Shown here piece by piece: positions 1-12,200 of a DNA stretch of 64,000 nucleotides. The stretch comes from Lentinula raphanica. Its lineage: Eukaryota > Basidiomycota > Agaricomycetes > Agaricales > Omphalotaceae. The DNA is taken from positions 248,001 to 312,000 of the forward strand of contig JANVFP010000028.1 in assembly GCA_027919835.1 (NCBI GenBank). The letters are read 5' to 3'. The notes below the pieces were generated by a model. It saw only the letters and a list, made by a program, of their open reading frames with translations, made no database searches and was not told the origin of the DNA. The translations under genes and the position numbers were made by a program. The stretch's first letter is position 1, and every line of letters begins with the position of its first letter.

Positions 1-3000
1 ACATCTGCATTATTTTCCAAAAGAAGCTGTACAATATCCTTGTGACCTATAGAAGCTGCTAACTGAAGAGCTGGCTTATATTGTCTTTCAGAAATATTTA
101 CATCTGCACCATTGCTTAAAAGGAGCCTTACAATATTCTTATGATTCTGCAAGACTGCTAACTGAAGTGCTGTTCCATATTGCCCTCCAGAAACATTGAT
201 ATTTGCACCACTCTTTAAAAGAAGTTTTACAATATCCTGATGGCCTCCAGAAACTGCTGAATGAAGGGCTGTTTCATATTGCCCTCCTGAAGCATTGACA
301 TCTGCACCATGCTCTAAAAGGAGCCATACAATATCCTTGTAGCCCCTTAAAGCTGCTAACTGAAGGACTGTCCTATATTGCCCTCCAGAAGCATTGACAT
401 TTGCACCATTTTCCAAAAGGAGCCTTACAATATCCTGGTGACCTCCAGAAACTGCTGAATGAAGGGCTGTTCCATATTGCCATTCAGAAGCATTCACATT
501 CGCACCATTTTCTAAAAGGAGCTGCACAATATCTTTGTGACCTCCAGAAACTGCTGACTGAAGTGCTGTTTCATATTGCTCTCCCAAAGTGTTGACATCT
601 GCACCATTTTCTAAGAGAAGCTGTATAATATCCTTGTGACCCCTAGAAACTGCTAACTGTACTGCTGTCCCATATTGCCCTCCAGAGGCATTGACATTTG
701 CACCATTTTTCAAAAGTAGCCTTACAATATTCTGGTGACCTCCCGAAACTGCTGAATGAAGGACTGTTCTATATTTCCCTCCAAAAGCATTGATATTTGC
801 ACCATTTTGTAAAAGAAGCTGCACAATATCCTTATGACCTCCAACAGCTGCTGAATGAAGTGCTGTTCCATATTGTTCTCCTGAAGCATTGATATTGATA
901 CCATTTTCTAAAAGGAGCTGTACAATATCCTTGTGACCTTCTGAAGCTGCTAAATGAAGTGCTGTTCCATATACTAAATATTTGGTATCTCCACCATGTT
1001 CTAAAAGGAGCTGTACAATATCCTTATGGCCTTCAAAAGCTGCTAAATCAAGTGCTGTTTTATATTGCCTTCCTGAATTATTGACATCTGCACCATTTTC
1101 TAAAAGAAGTTGTACAATATCCTTGTGACCCCTAGAAATTGCTGACTCAAGAGCTGTTTTATATTGCCTTCCTGAAGCATCAACATTTGCACCATTTCTC
1201 AAAAGAAGCCTTACAATATCCTTGTGACCTCCAAAAGCTGCTGAATGAAGTGCTGTTCCATATTGCCCTCCTGAAGCTTTGACATCTGCACCATTTTCTA
1301 AAAGGAGCTCTACAATATCCTTATAACCTTCAAGAGCTGCTGACTGAAGTGCTGTTCCATATTGCCCTCCTAGTGCATTAATATCTATATCATTTTCTAG
1401 AAGGAGCTGTACAATATCTATGTAACCTCTATGGGCTGCTGAATAAAGTGCTGTTCCCTGAAGCCCTCCTGAAGTGTTGACATCTGCATTATTTTTCAAA
1501 AGGAGCTGTACAATATCCTTGTGTCTTTGACAAACTGCTAACTGAAGTGCAGTTCCATAATACCTCTCTGAATTATTGACATCTGCCCCATTTTGAAGAA
1601 GAAGCTGTGCAATATCTGTGTAACCTATAAGAGCTGCTGAATGAAGTGCTGTTCCATGAATTCCTTCTGATGCATTGATATTTGCACCATTTTTCACAAG
1701 GAGCTCTACAATATCTGTGTAACCTCTACAAGCTGCTACATGAAGTGCTGTTCCATATTGTCCTCCTGAAGCATTGATGTCTGCATTATTGTTTAATAGA
1801 AATTCAATAACATCTATGTGACCCTCAGATGCTGCTGAATGAAGTGCTGTTCCATGAATCCCTTCTGATGCATTGACATTTGCACCATTTTCTAAAAGGA
1901 GCTCTACAATATCTGTGTAACCTCTACAAGCTGCTGCATGAAGTGCTGTTCCATATTGTCCTCCTGAAGCATTGATGTCTGCATTATTGTTCAAGAGAAA
2001 TTCAATAACATCTATGTGACCCTCAGATGCTGCTGATTGAAGTGGGATTCCATGGTCTCCTCCTGGAAAATTGATATTTGCACCACATTGTTGGAGAATT
2101 TCAACAATATCTTTGTGACCACCCAATGCTGCTGCCTGAAGTGCAGTTCCATATCTTTTCCTATAGCATTGACATTTGCACTATATTTAAGGAAGAGTTT
2201 GATCATATCCTTGTGACCCCAAAATGCTGCTGCTTGAAGTATAGTTCCATATTTTTCTTCTTCAAAATCAATATTTGCACCATGCTTTAGGAGAAACTCA
2301 ATGACATCCATATAATTCTCAGGAACTGCTGCTTGAAGTATTGGTTCATATATATGTTGCTCTTTAAACTTGAGTTTTACATCATTCATCATTGAAGATT
2401 TAAGATTTTCTTTATGTAACAGGCTGAAAATTGTATTAACCAGTAGATTCAACAGAGGTTGGTTCACTGGCTGTGAAGTGAATGGAGATGAAACACCCAA
2501 GGAAGCATAAATATAACCTAAGTATAGTAGAAATTTTCAATAGCCATTAGAAAATATGATATATACACATACCTGTAGATGTAACATTATAGTGAATATT
2601 AGGCTGGATAGTTTGAATCCAATGAAGTAAATCCTGAGCATTTGGCATCTTTTTATTATCCTGTAAAGAGCTTGTTATGATGGAAATAACTTCAGTAGTA
2701 ATCTTACTCACACCTTGAATTACAGCTGCCCAATTATCATCATGACTTATTGCAATGTCTACCTGCAAACTACCAGTGGTTGATAAATCCAAACTTTCCA
2801 AGAGCCAATCATTCATGGTATCTAATGGATGAAGCACCTAGGGAATAGCACATTCTTAGTTTCACTTGAACTTTGGATATTATCAGAACAAACCTGAACA
2901 TTGGGTATATAATTCAAGCCCACTATATTATTATTATTATTTCTGGGTGAATGATGATCTCTTTTTGGAGAAAAGAGCTGTAATAGATGCCTGAACCTTG

Positions 3001-4092
3001 CTTTTGAATTTGACAACCTTCTGCTCTCACTTTGTTTGGAATTCAGATGGTCAAAATTAAATCTAGATATTTCTTCAATATCAATACCCAGCTTCTTGTG
3101 CCAACATTGGTGTATGGAAATTCTCAGACCACGCAAAAACACAGTCCCAGATTGTTGCCTATATGTATCATCTGCACCACTTGATGATACAGCAGAGTTG
3201 CATGTCTGGAACTTATATTTTGGATGAGTTCTACCCTCATCAGAGGCTTCAGATACAAATTCCAAGTGGATATTCTCTGGATTTGCCCCACTGAATGCAG
3301 CTACTCCCCAAGCTCTTGCTTTGTCAAAACCAGTAATGAGATACAGTGATTCATTATTGATTCTACGGCCTAATGGTCCACTGGCATGTGTATACCACAT
3401 AATTGCAAATTCTGCAGCATACTTTTCAAATGTTGCAAGTTGCCTATGGTCAATACACTTTCCATCTTCTGGTAGAATCAGAAGAGCACCTTCAGATACT
3501 GTTGATTGAAAAGAAATTCCTCTACCAAATTTTTCTGAGAGTTGTTCAAGTCTCACATGGAGTTCAGCTAATATAGAAGAGGTTGTGATGATAACACTCA
3601 CTGGTTTATGGAACCTGGATTCCCAGCAAGGCGTATTTTTCTGGGATGGATGTGATTAACATCACTAGGGATATGGAACATTTGATATCCTGTGTCTCTT
3701 TCCTCAATATACTCATCAGCAAGGCCAGTAATGGGCTTGAAACCATTGGGAACTCTCCCCACATTAAGTGGATGAGTTGCTTCATGGCAAACATTGAAGA
3801 GGTAGTCAAATCCTCCTGACTCAGTCAGGATCCCCACATCTCCAATATGTACCCCCTTCTCCTTGTAAATTTCAGGTAGCCTTGCATTTTGTGACTTTGG
3901 TTCCCATAATGGATATCCTTTCCCTCGACAAAGTAAGTTCCGGGCATAAATCTCACTTTCAATAAAGGACATTCTATCCTGTGCAGAGACCAAGGTTGAA
4001 TGGATAGTAGATGCATTGGGAGATGTTTCTGGTGGAGGATATATGTTGAACAAAGGGCCTCTGATTTCAAAACCAGAAGCAGAAGAGAACAT
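1..4092 (-). pseudogene. Ankyrin-array gene, copy 1 (1-nt frameshift, runs off left edge)
   Basis: Five exons can be spliced: 4092-3602, 3551-2894, 2837-2712, 2660-2573 and 2517 to beyond base 1, all GT-AG with introns of 50-56 nt. The first four encode an N-terminal module of about 450 residues that I do not recognise by name. It has the blocks YPLWEPKS, KGVHIGD, NVCHEATHPLN and FSGANPE, all shared with copy 2. Exon 5 encodes ankyrin repeats of 33 residues (99 bp): two before and about 22 after a break near 2152-2162. There copy 1 has one base fewer than copy 2, which shifts the frame. Beyond the break the ankyrin frame is open to base 1, with one 6-nt in-frame deletion near 976-990. It is either a recent pseudogene or an assembly error. 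Such proteins usually work through protein binding by the array; a role in recognition or immunity is only inference. Confidence 0.75.
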
Positions 4093-5935
4093 TCTAGAAA
4101 CCCTTGTATTCAGCTGTCTGAAATAAATTCATGGCAAGCTGCAAGATGTACTGGGGAGCAGTATGAAATGTGGTAGCTGCTGGAATAGTAGGAGGAGAAG
4201 TAGTCATGAGTGGGAATGGTTATTCAAGGCAAGATTATCTTTGCAGACACGTATTCTGGTGCTTATAAGATGTATTGGCTAATCAGAAGACCTTATAAAG
4301 AACAAGAAATGCGATCATCAAGGACTCAAGCTACAATGCTGACTAGTGCTGGCTCTTCAAGGTACATATTCATGAAAGAATGATAGCTTCAAGTTCGTTG
4401 ACAGTCTGAGTCACAAGAGTTGGAAATCTTGAAGAGCACACAATGTCCATTGTCATTCTCTGAACTTGGCTAAGTTGACCATGGGATCGATCAGCATCTG
4501 CATGATGCAAGCATTTATCAATCCATATCACAAACATTGCATGTGTCAATAATCAAGGCTTCATCATCATCTATTGATTGCATTGTTATGACTTTCATTG
4601 AATGTACATAACAAGAGATCAAACCTTGCTATTGACTGTATTGCACCACGTTACTGCCCTCAATCTTGAGAGCAGTTGTTTGAGTGCGAGAATGTTTGTT
4701 GCAAGTGGACCAATAGTAACTGAGAATGATCAACAAGTTTGAATGTGTAGATGTTTGCTGCAAGTGGACCAACACTATTGTCATTGGAAGGAAGGAAGGA
4801 AGGAAACATTGGTAATCACACTCAGAGCGAGATATTTGTGTCATTTCAACTTTGAGTGCAATTGAAACACTTGCATGTCCACAACAATGTAGATCACCAT
4901 CATGGCTCCTTGTCTAATCTTTGCATGTCACATAGTCACCACCACCTGTGTACAGGGCATGAGAACATTACATAAGTGGTGAATTGTCTCAGCAAAAAAA
5001 TACAACTTTTTTTCCCTCTTTCTTTCTGTATCTTACTCAGAACTCTATGATACATGAAAAGAGCTCATGGACTGTCATTATACCTCATTTATCTGATCAT
5101 ATCTGGTATGTATTACCTTAAATAGATATATGACTCATCATTCACATGATTATGTAACTTCCTAATAAGAAAACAGTAAATTTTTTATGACAAAAAATTT
5201 AAATACTGGGTGTATGAGAAATTCCTCTTCACAGATGGTTCTTCTGATCAATTGGATGCTTTTTACAATAGGTCTTGAATTTTGATGTAACCCTTGTTGC
5301 TTCTCACTGTGTTCCTACACTCTGTACACAGGTGATGGTGACTACATGACATGCACCATAGACGCATTGTCATCTATTGTCATCCCCCTGCCTGGTTGTG
5401 ATAGGAGCCAGAACAGTAGAAGCATTTGACTTGGGAGGGGTTTGCACCTTCATGCACTGCACATCAGAAAAACCGTACATCAATATTGTTCTATATCTAG
5501 TGCTATTATACTGAGAATATCCATAATTACAAGATTTTTGAGAAATAGCAAAACTACCAGAATTATCATAATTCCGCAGCCCACTTGTGGAATTTATATA
5601 TGAAGTTTGAAAGGACTTTTGGTATGTTCCTCATAAGTACTGTACTGTACAGCTGCCCTACTCAGAAGCTACAAATGATATATTAAGAATGTGCTATAAA
5701 TCCGATTAGTATACCCTTACATACTCTTTCATTCCTTGTACAAAGACTCAAACCATGATAGTCTCTCCGGAACTTTGCATTATGTTCACTACTGGAAAGC
5801 TTAATAGTACTCATCCGACTGAGTTATTTTGGATTAGAAAGATATGACATTAAAGATAAAAGGTAATACTATAGTCGAGTCCAAAAATTATATAGGTAAA
5901 TATAAAGATTTTTGCATATAGAAGAACCATGATGA
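4093..5935. other. Intergenic, 5' flank duplicated with copy 2
   Basis: No gene recognised. The part up to about 4,900 resembles 23,203-23,930 upstream of ankyrin copy 2, so the duplication included the promoter region. A short GGAA run sits at about 4,788-4,806 and is not seen in the other copy. Bases 4,900-5,935 are AT-rich and I see nothing in them. Confidence 0.5.
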
Positions 5936-6868
5936 TCATAGATCTGGGTATAAGACTAATGGTGGGCAGCAAAGAGACTCGGTACTGCGCAAGTACTGGC
6001 TAGTTGACAGCCTCTCGACCACACTGGGCGCCACCATCCCCTTTTGATCACAGCTCACCACCAGTACTGTCATGTTCTCATCAGACTCATTTGTTTCGAT
6101 GACTAACCAGTCAACCGCATCAAGAACTTGCTGGTTGGATAAGCCATGAGTTGATGCCAGGGCTTCTCTGTGTAATGAACCGAGTATCAGAACTGAGAAC
6201 ATTTTCACAACAACAACTTACGATGAATCCTTATAGAGATCATGCATGAGGATGTGATATTTCATACGGTTCTTCTTCTCATAGTCATTGAGCATCTGAA
6301 TTGCAAGCTTCCAAATACCATCAAGCTCCTTTGTAGGGAAGGTATCCTTCACACCACTACTGAAGTCTTGAAGACATGCATGGATCTGCGAGGCGTTGAG
6401 ACCATCATGAAGCTGACAAAACAAAATAAGACTGACCGCTGTGCTGGCAAGAGCCACTAGTACTTTTGGTAGCTCTGGTTCAGCGGGCCTTTCAGGAATT
6501 GAAGACATGAATTGTGCTTTAAGTTGCTGAATAATCGAACTAAAGCAATTGGTGGAAAAAAACGCCGCTTTGATGTATTCTTTGAAGACTGGATTGCCAA
6601 AAGGTTGTCGATTATCATATTTTGAGGACTCATCCTAACAATCAAGTGGTATTGAAGGCGAGAAGAAGAGGATCATGAGTAGTACACACCGTGACTCCTG
6701 GGATTGCGGGATAGAAATATGTGCGCCTATGGACAAGGTTCGTGGCGGGCCCTGGGCCTGTCATGTGCGAGAGAGAAAATGCAGCGAGAATAACCGAAGA
6801 GTGTGCCTTAAGCTGGCTTCTATCCTGGCCAATTCGGTGACTAACCTGTAGAATGAAATCAGCATAGA

Positions 6869-7093
6869 CATCAGCAAAACTGACCTGGTGCCTAGGCTGC
6901 CTAGAGATACCCCCCAAAACCTCAGCAGTTTAGAAACTTTGAGTTTGCCTGAAAAAGCCTGAGCAAGCCTGAGTTTGCCTGGAAAAGCCTGGGCAAGTCT
7001 GAGTTTGCCTCAGGTTTCTTTGGGTGCTTTGGGAGAGCCTAGGTTTTGGGGGGTATCTCTGGGTTACCTAGGCTAAGGGTACTTTTCCTGATG
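6869..7093. mobile_element. MITE, subfamily A, copy 1 (225 bp)
   Basis: Imperfect terminal inverted repeats of about 54 bp start CATCAGCAAAA on the left and, read inward on the other strand, CATCAGGAAAA on the right. Both contain GATACCCCCCAAAACCT. The core repeats the words 'gcctgag' and 'tttgcct'. It is flanked by the dinucleotide GA on both sides and has no coding capacity. Confidence 0.85.
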
Positions 7094-7448
7094 GAGTTGG
7101 CAACAGAACGTTAGCACACGCACATAGTTAATCAATGGTTTGATGTATGCAGTGTTGTCACCATGCTCTAAACGGTCACAAACATCTCCTTTGCCTGTGT
7201 ATCCTTCATCTTCTCCTACTTGCTTGAGCGACACTTGTGCAATCTGCTTCAACTCGGGCCTGACAGGAGAATAAGTGTCATTGAAGAGCATCTTCCATTT
7301 GCCATGGGCAATCGCCTTTTTGATAACCCCACGCATTGTGGAAGATTGACTCGAGAGTGAACCGAGCGTGAAGGTGCAGTTTCGACCAGTGACAACAATG
7401 TTGCTACGTTCAGTCCAAATCTCAGACAGAGGCTTCATGATGAATCCA

Positions 7449-8828
7449 TGTACAGCGGTAGACCTTTAAGGGCTGGAGACCGCGAGGACACGGTCTGCCA
7501 GCCATTACAATTACCTGTGCGTAATCCGTTCATCGAACGGATTACTTCCATGCTAATGAGGTGCCGCAGTCACGACAGGTCCATCGTCGACTCGCGTCAA
7601 CGTGTACTGACCTCTTCATGCGCTCCCGGATCTTGACAACCCCAACAAACCTCGGCCCCACCCTTTTTGTGTTGCACCCTCGGTCCCGACGTGTCAACGT
7701 CGTTCTCGGCCTCTCTTTATTATGTTTACCCCTTCGGCATCTTGTCCTCGTCAACGCCGGCACCCTCAACCATCCGCTTAGTCGTCCTCGTGACGATATA
7801 CGCCGGCAACTCCTTCCTGTGTTAAGTCCCCGGCTCCACCTTGTCAACATCACCTTCGGTCCCTAGTCTTAATGTTCGGACCTCCTTTGCCTCATCTTCG
7901 TCATCTTCGGCTCGTATGCACTCCGCTTAGTCGTTTCTGGTGGTGATACACAGCCGGCAACCCTTCCTTGTGCCGTTCCACCTCACTGCACCCCACTCTC
8001 ATTACTTTCAGTTCATAGATGTTACATTTGGCCTCATTTGGCCTTCCCCCTTCCTGGATTCATCATTGTTAACGCGTTTATGCGTACTTCCTTTTGCTGA
8101 AACTGCTTACTCACCCCGCTCACCTTTTTCAGTCGCACCTACCCCGTTTGGACTCTGGAGTGCACATGCCAGCCTCACCCTGCATATCTTCGTCATCCTG
8201 GTTCTGCGTTCACCCTCCGGCGTCCTCCTATGGTTTGTGCATGTGTTACTGGTTCACACCAGGCAAGTCAAAGCGAGTCATGACGACTCCTTGTCCTGGT
8301 GTCTTATCTTTTGTTTATCTCCCCTGTATTTGTCGTTTATCCGGCCGGATCAACGCGTGTACCTACGTCGATCCGCGCCACCCTTATTTTGACTCGTCGT
8401 CGAGTCACATCGACGACATTTGACAATGTCCCGGCTTCGGGTCGTGTCATCACGATTATCATCGTGGTGACACGTCCCACAGCCGACATTTATTTCTATT
8501 ACTTTCCTTATATATCACTACCTACAGAAAACCTATATAAGCAGTAGGTATTTTGTAACCCAATCCCCAGATTGGTTATTTTTACAGGTTCTCAATATCA
8601 TTTGCTCTTCTTATCGTGTTCTCGGTCTTGTGTTTTGGTCTGGCTAACAACCAGTGTATCATCAACTGTACTATCAACATCAAAGTCTCACTAACAATCA
8701 ACCACTCAGAGTCCAGATCCTCGGTGTAGACCTATTAGCCTAGCAGCTTGTCTACAACGTTCTTCAGACTGAACGCTCGTAGCCTTCGTCTTGGTGCCGT
8801 CGAGGGATAGAGCAACGAGCACCTAACA
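7449..8828 (+). mobile_element. LTR-like insertion (left edge uncertain), LTR A
   Basis: The right end, CCTAACA at 8828, is typical of an LTR. About 340 bp before it match LTR C near 15,311-15,645, including a TATA box (CTATATAAGCAGTAGG, about 8,532) and a shared CAGATTGGTTATTT block. The left limit is set only by where DUF6532 sequence stops. The GC-rich left part holds a diverged direct repeat spaced about 150 bp (units with CCGCTTAGTCGT near 7,775 and 7,924). No reverse transcriptase is present, so it is a solo LTR or LTR fragment. No target duplication was found. Confidence 0.55.
7521..7545. repeat. Perfect 11-bp inverted repeat, 3-nt loop
   Basis: The arms GTAATCCGTTC and GAACGGATTAC are separated by ATC. 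It lies near the left end of LTR A. It could be a hairpin or a protein-binding palindrome; its function is unknown. Confidence 0.7.
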
Positions 8829-9161
8829 CAAGCCTCGGAGCTGATTCATCAACATCATCTTCGAGGTCTTTGATATCTGAAGAACAAATGATAGGACCTC
8901 ACGATCGTGATGGTGTAGTATCTGCCAAAGACACGGTCAGGTGAAAGCCAGAGAGGTGAACGTATGTGCATACACAACACTTCATCTTGTTCCTCAGCTG
9001 GAGCTATGAACTTGACCGCCTGAGAAAAGTCTAGGTGCCAACTGTAGAATACACAAAAAACCACATACCTCATCTGAAAACTCAATTAATGCTCCAGAAT
9101 CCTCTTGTTCTTCCTCTTCGTCAGAGTCGGAATTGGCATGAGAGTCTCCGTCTTCTTCTTG

Positions 9162-9385
9162 CATCAGGAAAATCACACCTGGCTCTGGAGACTCCAGGGA
9201 CACCCCCCAAATTCTAGAGAGATTTTATCTCTTTCAGCTCTCTCAGAGAATTTTTGGCACCCCCAGAGATCATCAAAGATGCCCAGAGATGCCCAGAGAC
9301 TCTAAAGCACTTTTATTACTCTGAGGTTGCTCAGGATTTGGGGGGTGTCCCTGGAGTCTCTAGAGACAGTGTGATTTTGCTGATG
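9162..9385. mobile_element. MITE, subfamily B (224 bp)
   Basis: Terminal inverted repeats of about 50 bp begin CATCAGGAAAATCACAC and CATCAGCAAAATCACAC and contain GGGACACCCCCCAAAT. They share the CATCAG[C/G]AAAA ends and the ACCCCCCAAA block with subfamily A, but the core differs. It is flanked by TG on both sides and inserted within the DUF6532 gene. Confidence 0.8.
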
Positions 9386-9948
9386 TGTAATTCTTGTTGA
9401 TGTATTTCCTCTTCAGGATCCTTCCGAGTGGACTTCTGTTTCTTTCGTGCTGGCGCATCTGCGTAGGCGTGTTATTCAGAGGTCCTAGACTGGTTGTATG
9501 TAACCAAATCTCACCAGTCTCAAGCTCAGACAATGAATCATCACCGTGAATATCAATGGGAACAGCACTATATTTTCCTCCTGAGGACATGAGCACAAAA
9601 TGGAACCAGGTAAGGATAGCAAGGCTGACGATAGCTCACCTTTTTTAGTGGATGTCTTTCCAGTTGAAGAACCAGTGGACCTGGGTTGATTTTTGGCAAG
9701 AGGGTTGTTAGCATTGGCTCCTCATTCTGCCAGACCTAAATATAATAGTCAGTGAAGTGCTATTACATGGTTGAGAAAAAAATTCTGTGACCTGGTGTTG
9801 ATACGCCCACTTTGCGTTTCTTCACAGCGACTGAGGTAGGTTGGCGTCGAGTGCTTGGAGCGGGTGTCTTGGAGGCATCAGCGCGTGTAGACTGCTTTGT
9901 AGTGGTGTTGTTATTGTTTCGAGGCTTTCGAAGATTCTTTGAGGACAT

Positions 9949-10417
9949 ATGGAAAAAGAAAACAGAAAATTAAAAGAACGACATGAAGGAAAAGAGCGAC
10001 TTGAAGGTTAAAGGAAAATCAGGGAAACTAAGAAAATTACCCCCAAATTTCTGACTAAATGAGATTAAGCCTCACAGCTTTTGCAAATTGCCACTCTCAT
10101 CATTTGACAGTTCATGATACAGTGAAGTATCGAAGATGTAGTATAAAGGTAGCCTCAAAATACATATTCATTGCTCTTCATCCATCTGTTGTTTTGTATC
10201 ATCCATTCCGACTCACTTGTCCATTGTCATTTGTTTGTCCTTTTGCATTTTGGTTTGCCCGTTAAGTGTTTTGCTCAAGAAGAATAAACCTCGAATCTCC
10301 ATTCTGTACCCCAAAACAAGCATCATGCATCAAGCAGACCTCCAGAGCCTTGCCTAGATGAGGGGCTGGGCGTCTGTTGGCTACGAAGAAGCAGATGTTC
10401 TTGTCCGAGGGGGTGGT
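9949..10417. other. Flank upstream of the DUF6532 pseudogene
   Basis: This would be the original promoter side of the DUF6532 gene. I see no second gene and no clear regulatory site. Confidence 0.4.
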
Positions 10418-10790
10418 ACTTCATGGAATGCAGTAGAGGTGGCATCGTTGTGGAATGCGGTAGGCATGGCGTTGTTGTGGAATGCAGTAGGCATGGCATC
10501 ATCGTGGAATGCAGTAGGTGTGGCATCGTCACAAAATGTGGTAGGTGTGGCATCATCACGAAATGCAGTAGGTGTGGCATCGTTGCGAAACGCGGTAGGC
10601 GTGGCATGGTCATGAAACGTGGTAGGCGTGGCATCATGTTCTTGTTCAAGGGGGTGGAATCGTCGTGGAACGCGGTAGGCATGGCATCATTGACGATCGT
10701 GGAATGCGGTAGGTGTGGCATCATGTTCTTGCTTGAGGGGGTGGAATCGTCGTGGAACGTGGTAGAGGTGGCATTGTTGTGGAATGCAGT
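10418..10790. repeat. 27-bp minisatellite
   Basis: Diverged tandem copies of a 27-bp unit (GTAGGTGTGGCATCGTCACA is its start), interrupted by two copies of a longer spacer with 'ttcaagggggtggaatcgtc'. Because 27 is a multiple of three, several frames stay open and give meaningless 9-residue repeats. Related units reappear at 12,143-12,200. Confidence 0.8.
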
Positions 10791-11448
10791 TGTTATGGAG
10801 TGTACACCCTCTCTCCTCGGTAAGTGCGGCCGTTCTCATCCAGCAGCTTCTTCAGCTTGCTGTTACAACCATAATCCTCGGAGCTCCGTCGGAGCTTCAC
10901 TCAGCGATTGGACTTAGAGATTTTCTGAATCTCTCCAGTCATGCCTAGCAGTGTCCGCCTTGTCCCTCCTTCCGATTCCGTCGGCGCATCAGTCTGGTCT
11001 CATACTTTGATTATGATCTTATTGTTTTATTCTCTGACAGCTCAGCTGACCTTTATATTGAGTTACTTTACAATAGCTTATTGTCTTTCTCACCTCCGAT
11101 GCTGTAGTACTGAGATGTGTATCGTCTTATTGTACTTTAGATTAGACTGACTATCCATACAGTATATAAGGAGCCTGTACATACTTACATACCTCAGTTT
11201 TAATATCAACTTGGATTACCTTGTTAACGTTAACACTCACCTCTGTGCTCTCGGTGTCATCTTGATCATTGATCATCGCCAACTCTGAACCTCCGTCGGA
11301 TTTCGTACACGTTGTACTCGTCCTCCTCTGCTCTCTTGGTTGAACACGGTAACGTGGTGAGGGTGTTGCTCAATAACAACACTAACGTTCAACAATCCTC
11401 TGTGTCTCTGATCGGAGCTCTGACTCCGTCGGTGGCACGGTCCTAACA
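10791..11448 (+). mobile_element. Solo LTR B (about 658 bp)
   Basis: It runs from TGTTATGG to CCTAACA and contains a TATA-like GTATATAAGGAGC near 11,162. It then has a C/T-rich, ACA-rich leader and repeated 'ctccgtcgga' words. No coding domain is present, and no target duplication could be seen at the chosen ends, so the left end may be off. It cuts the gene fragment that starts at 11,449. Confidence 0.55.
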
Positions 11449-11905
11449 CTTGCCCACCGCCTTCCTAACACCTTCGCGGGACTCTTCAAGGCCTTTCCAA
11501 GCACCAGCCGCACTCCAGCATTCTGAGCATGCCTTAGAAGCGGCATTCATCATTTCAATGTCCAATTTGCCTCTAGCATGAAGTGCGATAACAACGTCAA
11601 TTAATCGACTGAAGCCTATGAACCACGTATTGATACCATGTTCTGGGTCCATGGAAGTATCAGTTATGAGGAAAGACGAAGAGAGGGAGATGCATTTCCT
11701 CAATTGAGCCTGGTCAATGGATTGATCTCCATCAGGAGTATCCCTGGGCATCCGCTTGAGCATAGAAATGACGGACTTGCCATAGTTGGTGGGGGATTCT
11801 GTTCAGGCTAATATGGAAGTTGAGAATGAGAGTGAAGAGGATAGATGACACATACCAGAAGCTCAGGGAACTCTGAGTGCAGATCTTCAGCCCAGCCTGT
11901 GCTCA
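11449..11905 (-). pseudogene. Fragment of a conserved fungal protein (unnamed family)
   Basis: The minus-strand reading frame includes KSVISMLKRMPRDTPDGDQ, ITDTSMDPEHGINTWFIGFS and KLDIEMMNAASKACSECWSA, with coding-like composition. An upstream exon encoding WAEDLHSEFPELL ends in a GT donor. The two exons do not join in frame with the only obvious acceptor, and LTR B truncates the C-terminus while a MITE abuts the other end. I believe this family is widespread in agaricomycetes but cannot give it a function. Confidence 0.45.
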
Positions 11906-11907
11906 TG

Positions 11908-12132
11908 CATCAGCAAAACTGACCTGGTGCCTAGGCTGCCTAGAGATACCCCCCAAAACCTCAGCAGTTTAAAAACTTTGAATTTGCCTGAAAAAGCCTG
12001 AGCAAGCCTGAGTTTGCCTGGAAAAGCCTGGGCAAGCCTGAGTTTGCCTCAGATTTCTTTGGGTGCTTTGGGAGAGCCTAGGTTTTGGGGGGTATCTCTG
12101 GGTTACCTAGGCCAAGGATACTTTTCCTGATG
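11908..12132. mobile_element. MITE, subfamily A, copy 2 (225 bp)
   Basis: Nearly identical to the copy at 6869-7093 and of the same length. It is flanked by TG on both sides. Confidence 0.85.
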
Positions 12133-12142
12133 TGGTGGGGGG

Positions 12143-12200
12143 TATTGGCATTGTCATGAAACACGGCATTGTCGCGAAACGCGATAGGTGTGGCATCCAC
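12143..12200. repeat. Two further minisatellite units
   Basis: Units of the type 'cattgtcgcgaaacgcgataggtg' match the 27-bp minisatellite at 10,418-10,790. This suggests the sequences between them are later insertions or a rearrangement. Confidence 0.6.

Larger units (their letters stand above)
5936..9948 (-). pseudogene. DUF6532-family gene broken by three insertions
   Basis: Pieces of one minus-strand gene lie in order. The N-terminus (from 9948) is rich in Asn, Thr and Lys, suggesting a nuclear protein. An acidic Glu/Asp linker is at about 9160-9060. A middle exon reads down from 7438, a segment starts near 6840, and a DUF6532-like core (QPFGNPVF, then ELPKVLVALASTAV, then FPTKELDGIWKLAIQML) spans about 6626-6230. 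A tail exon ends at 5936. Insertions at 9162-9385 (MITE), about 7449-8828 (LTR-like) and 6869-7093 (MITE) separate the pieces. DUF6532 proteins are basidiomycete-specific, multicopy and of unknown function. The MITE at 6869 lies where a 54-nt intron with a CTAAC branch site can be drawn, but the LTR insertion alone should inactivate the gene. Confidence 0.65.

Noticed and set aside
3552..3601. Separate gene starting after the stop at 3598-3600 in ankyrin copy 1
   Set aside because: A 50-nt GT-AG intron ending in CATGTGAG joins the two exons in frame, and copy 2 has the same intron (51 nt).
7448..8547. Several overlapping open frames in LTR A
   Set aside because: GC-rich repeat DNA with open frames on both strands and no gag or pol motifs.
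10323..10917. Open frames on both strands encoding 9-residue repeats
   Set aside because: Produced by the 27-bp minisatellite, whose unit is a multiple of three; no domain or splice context.
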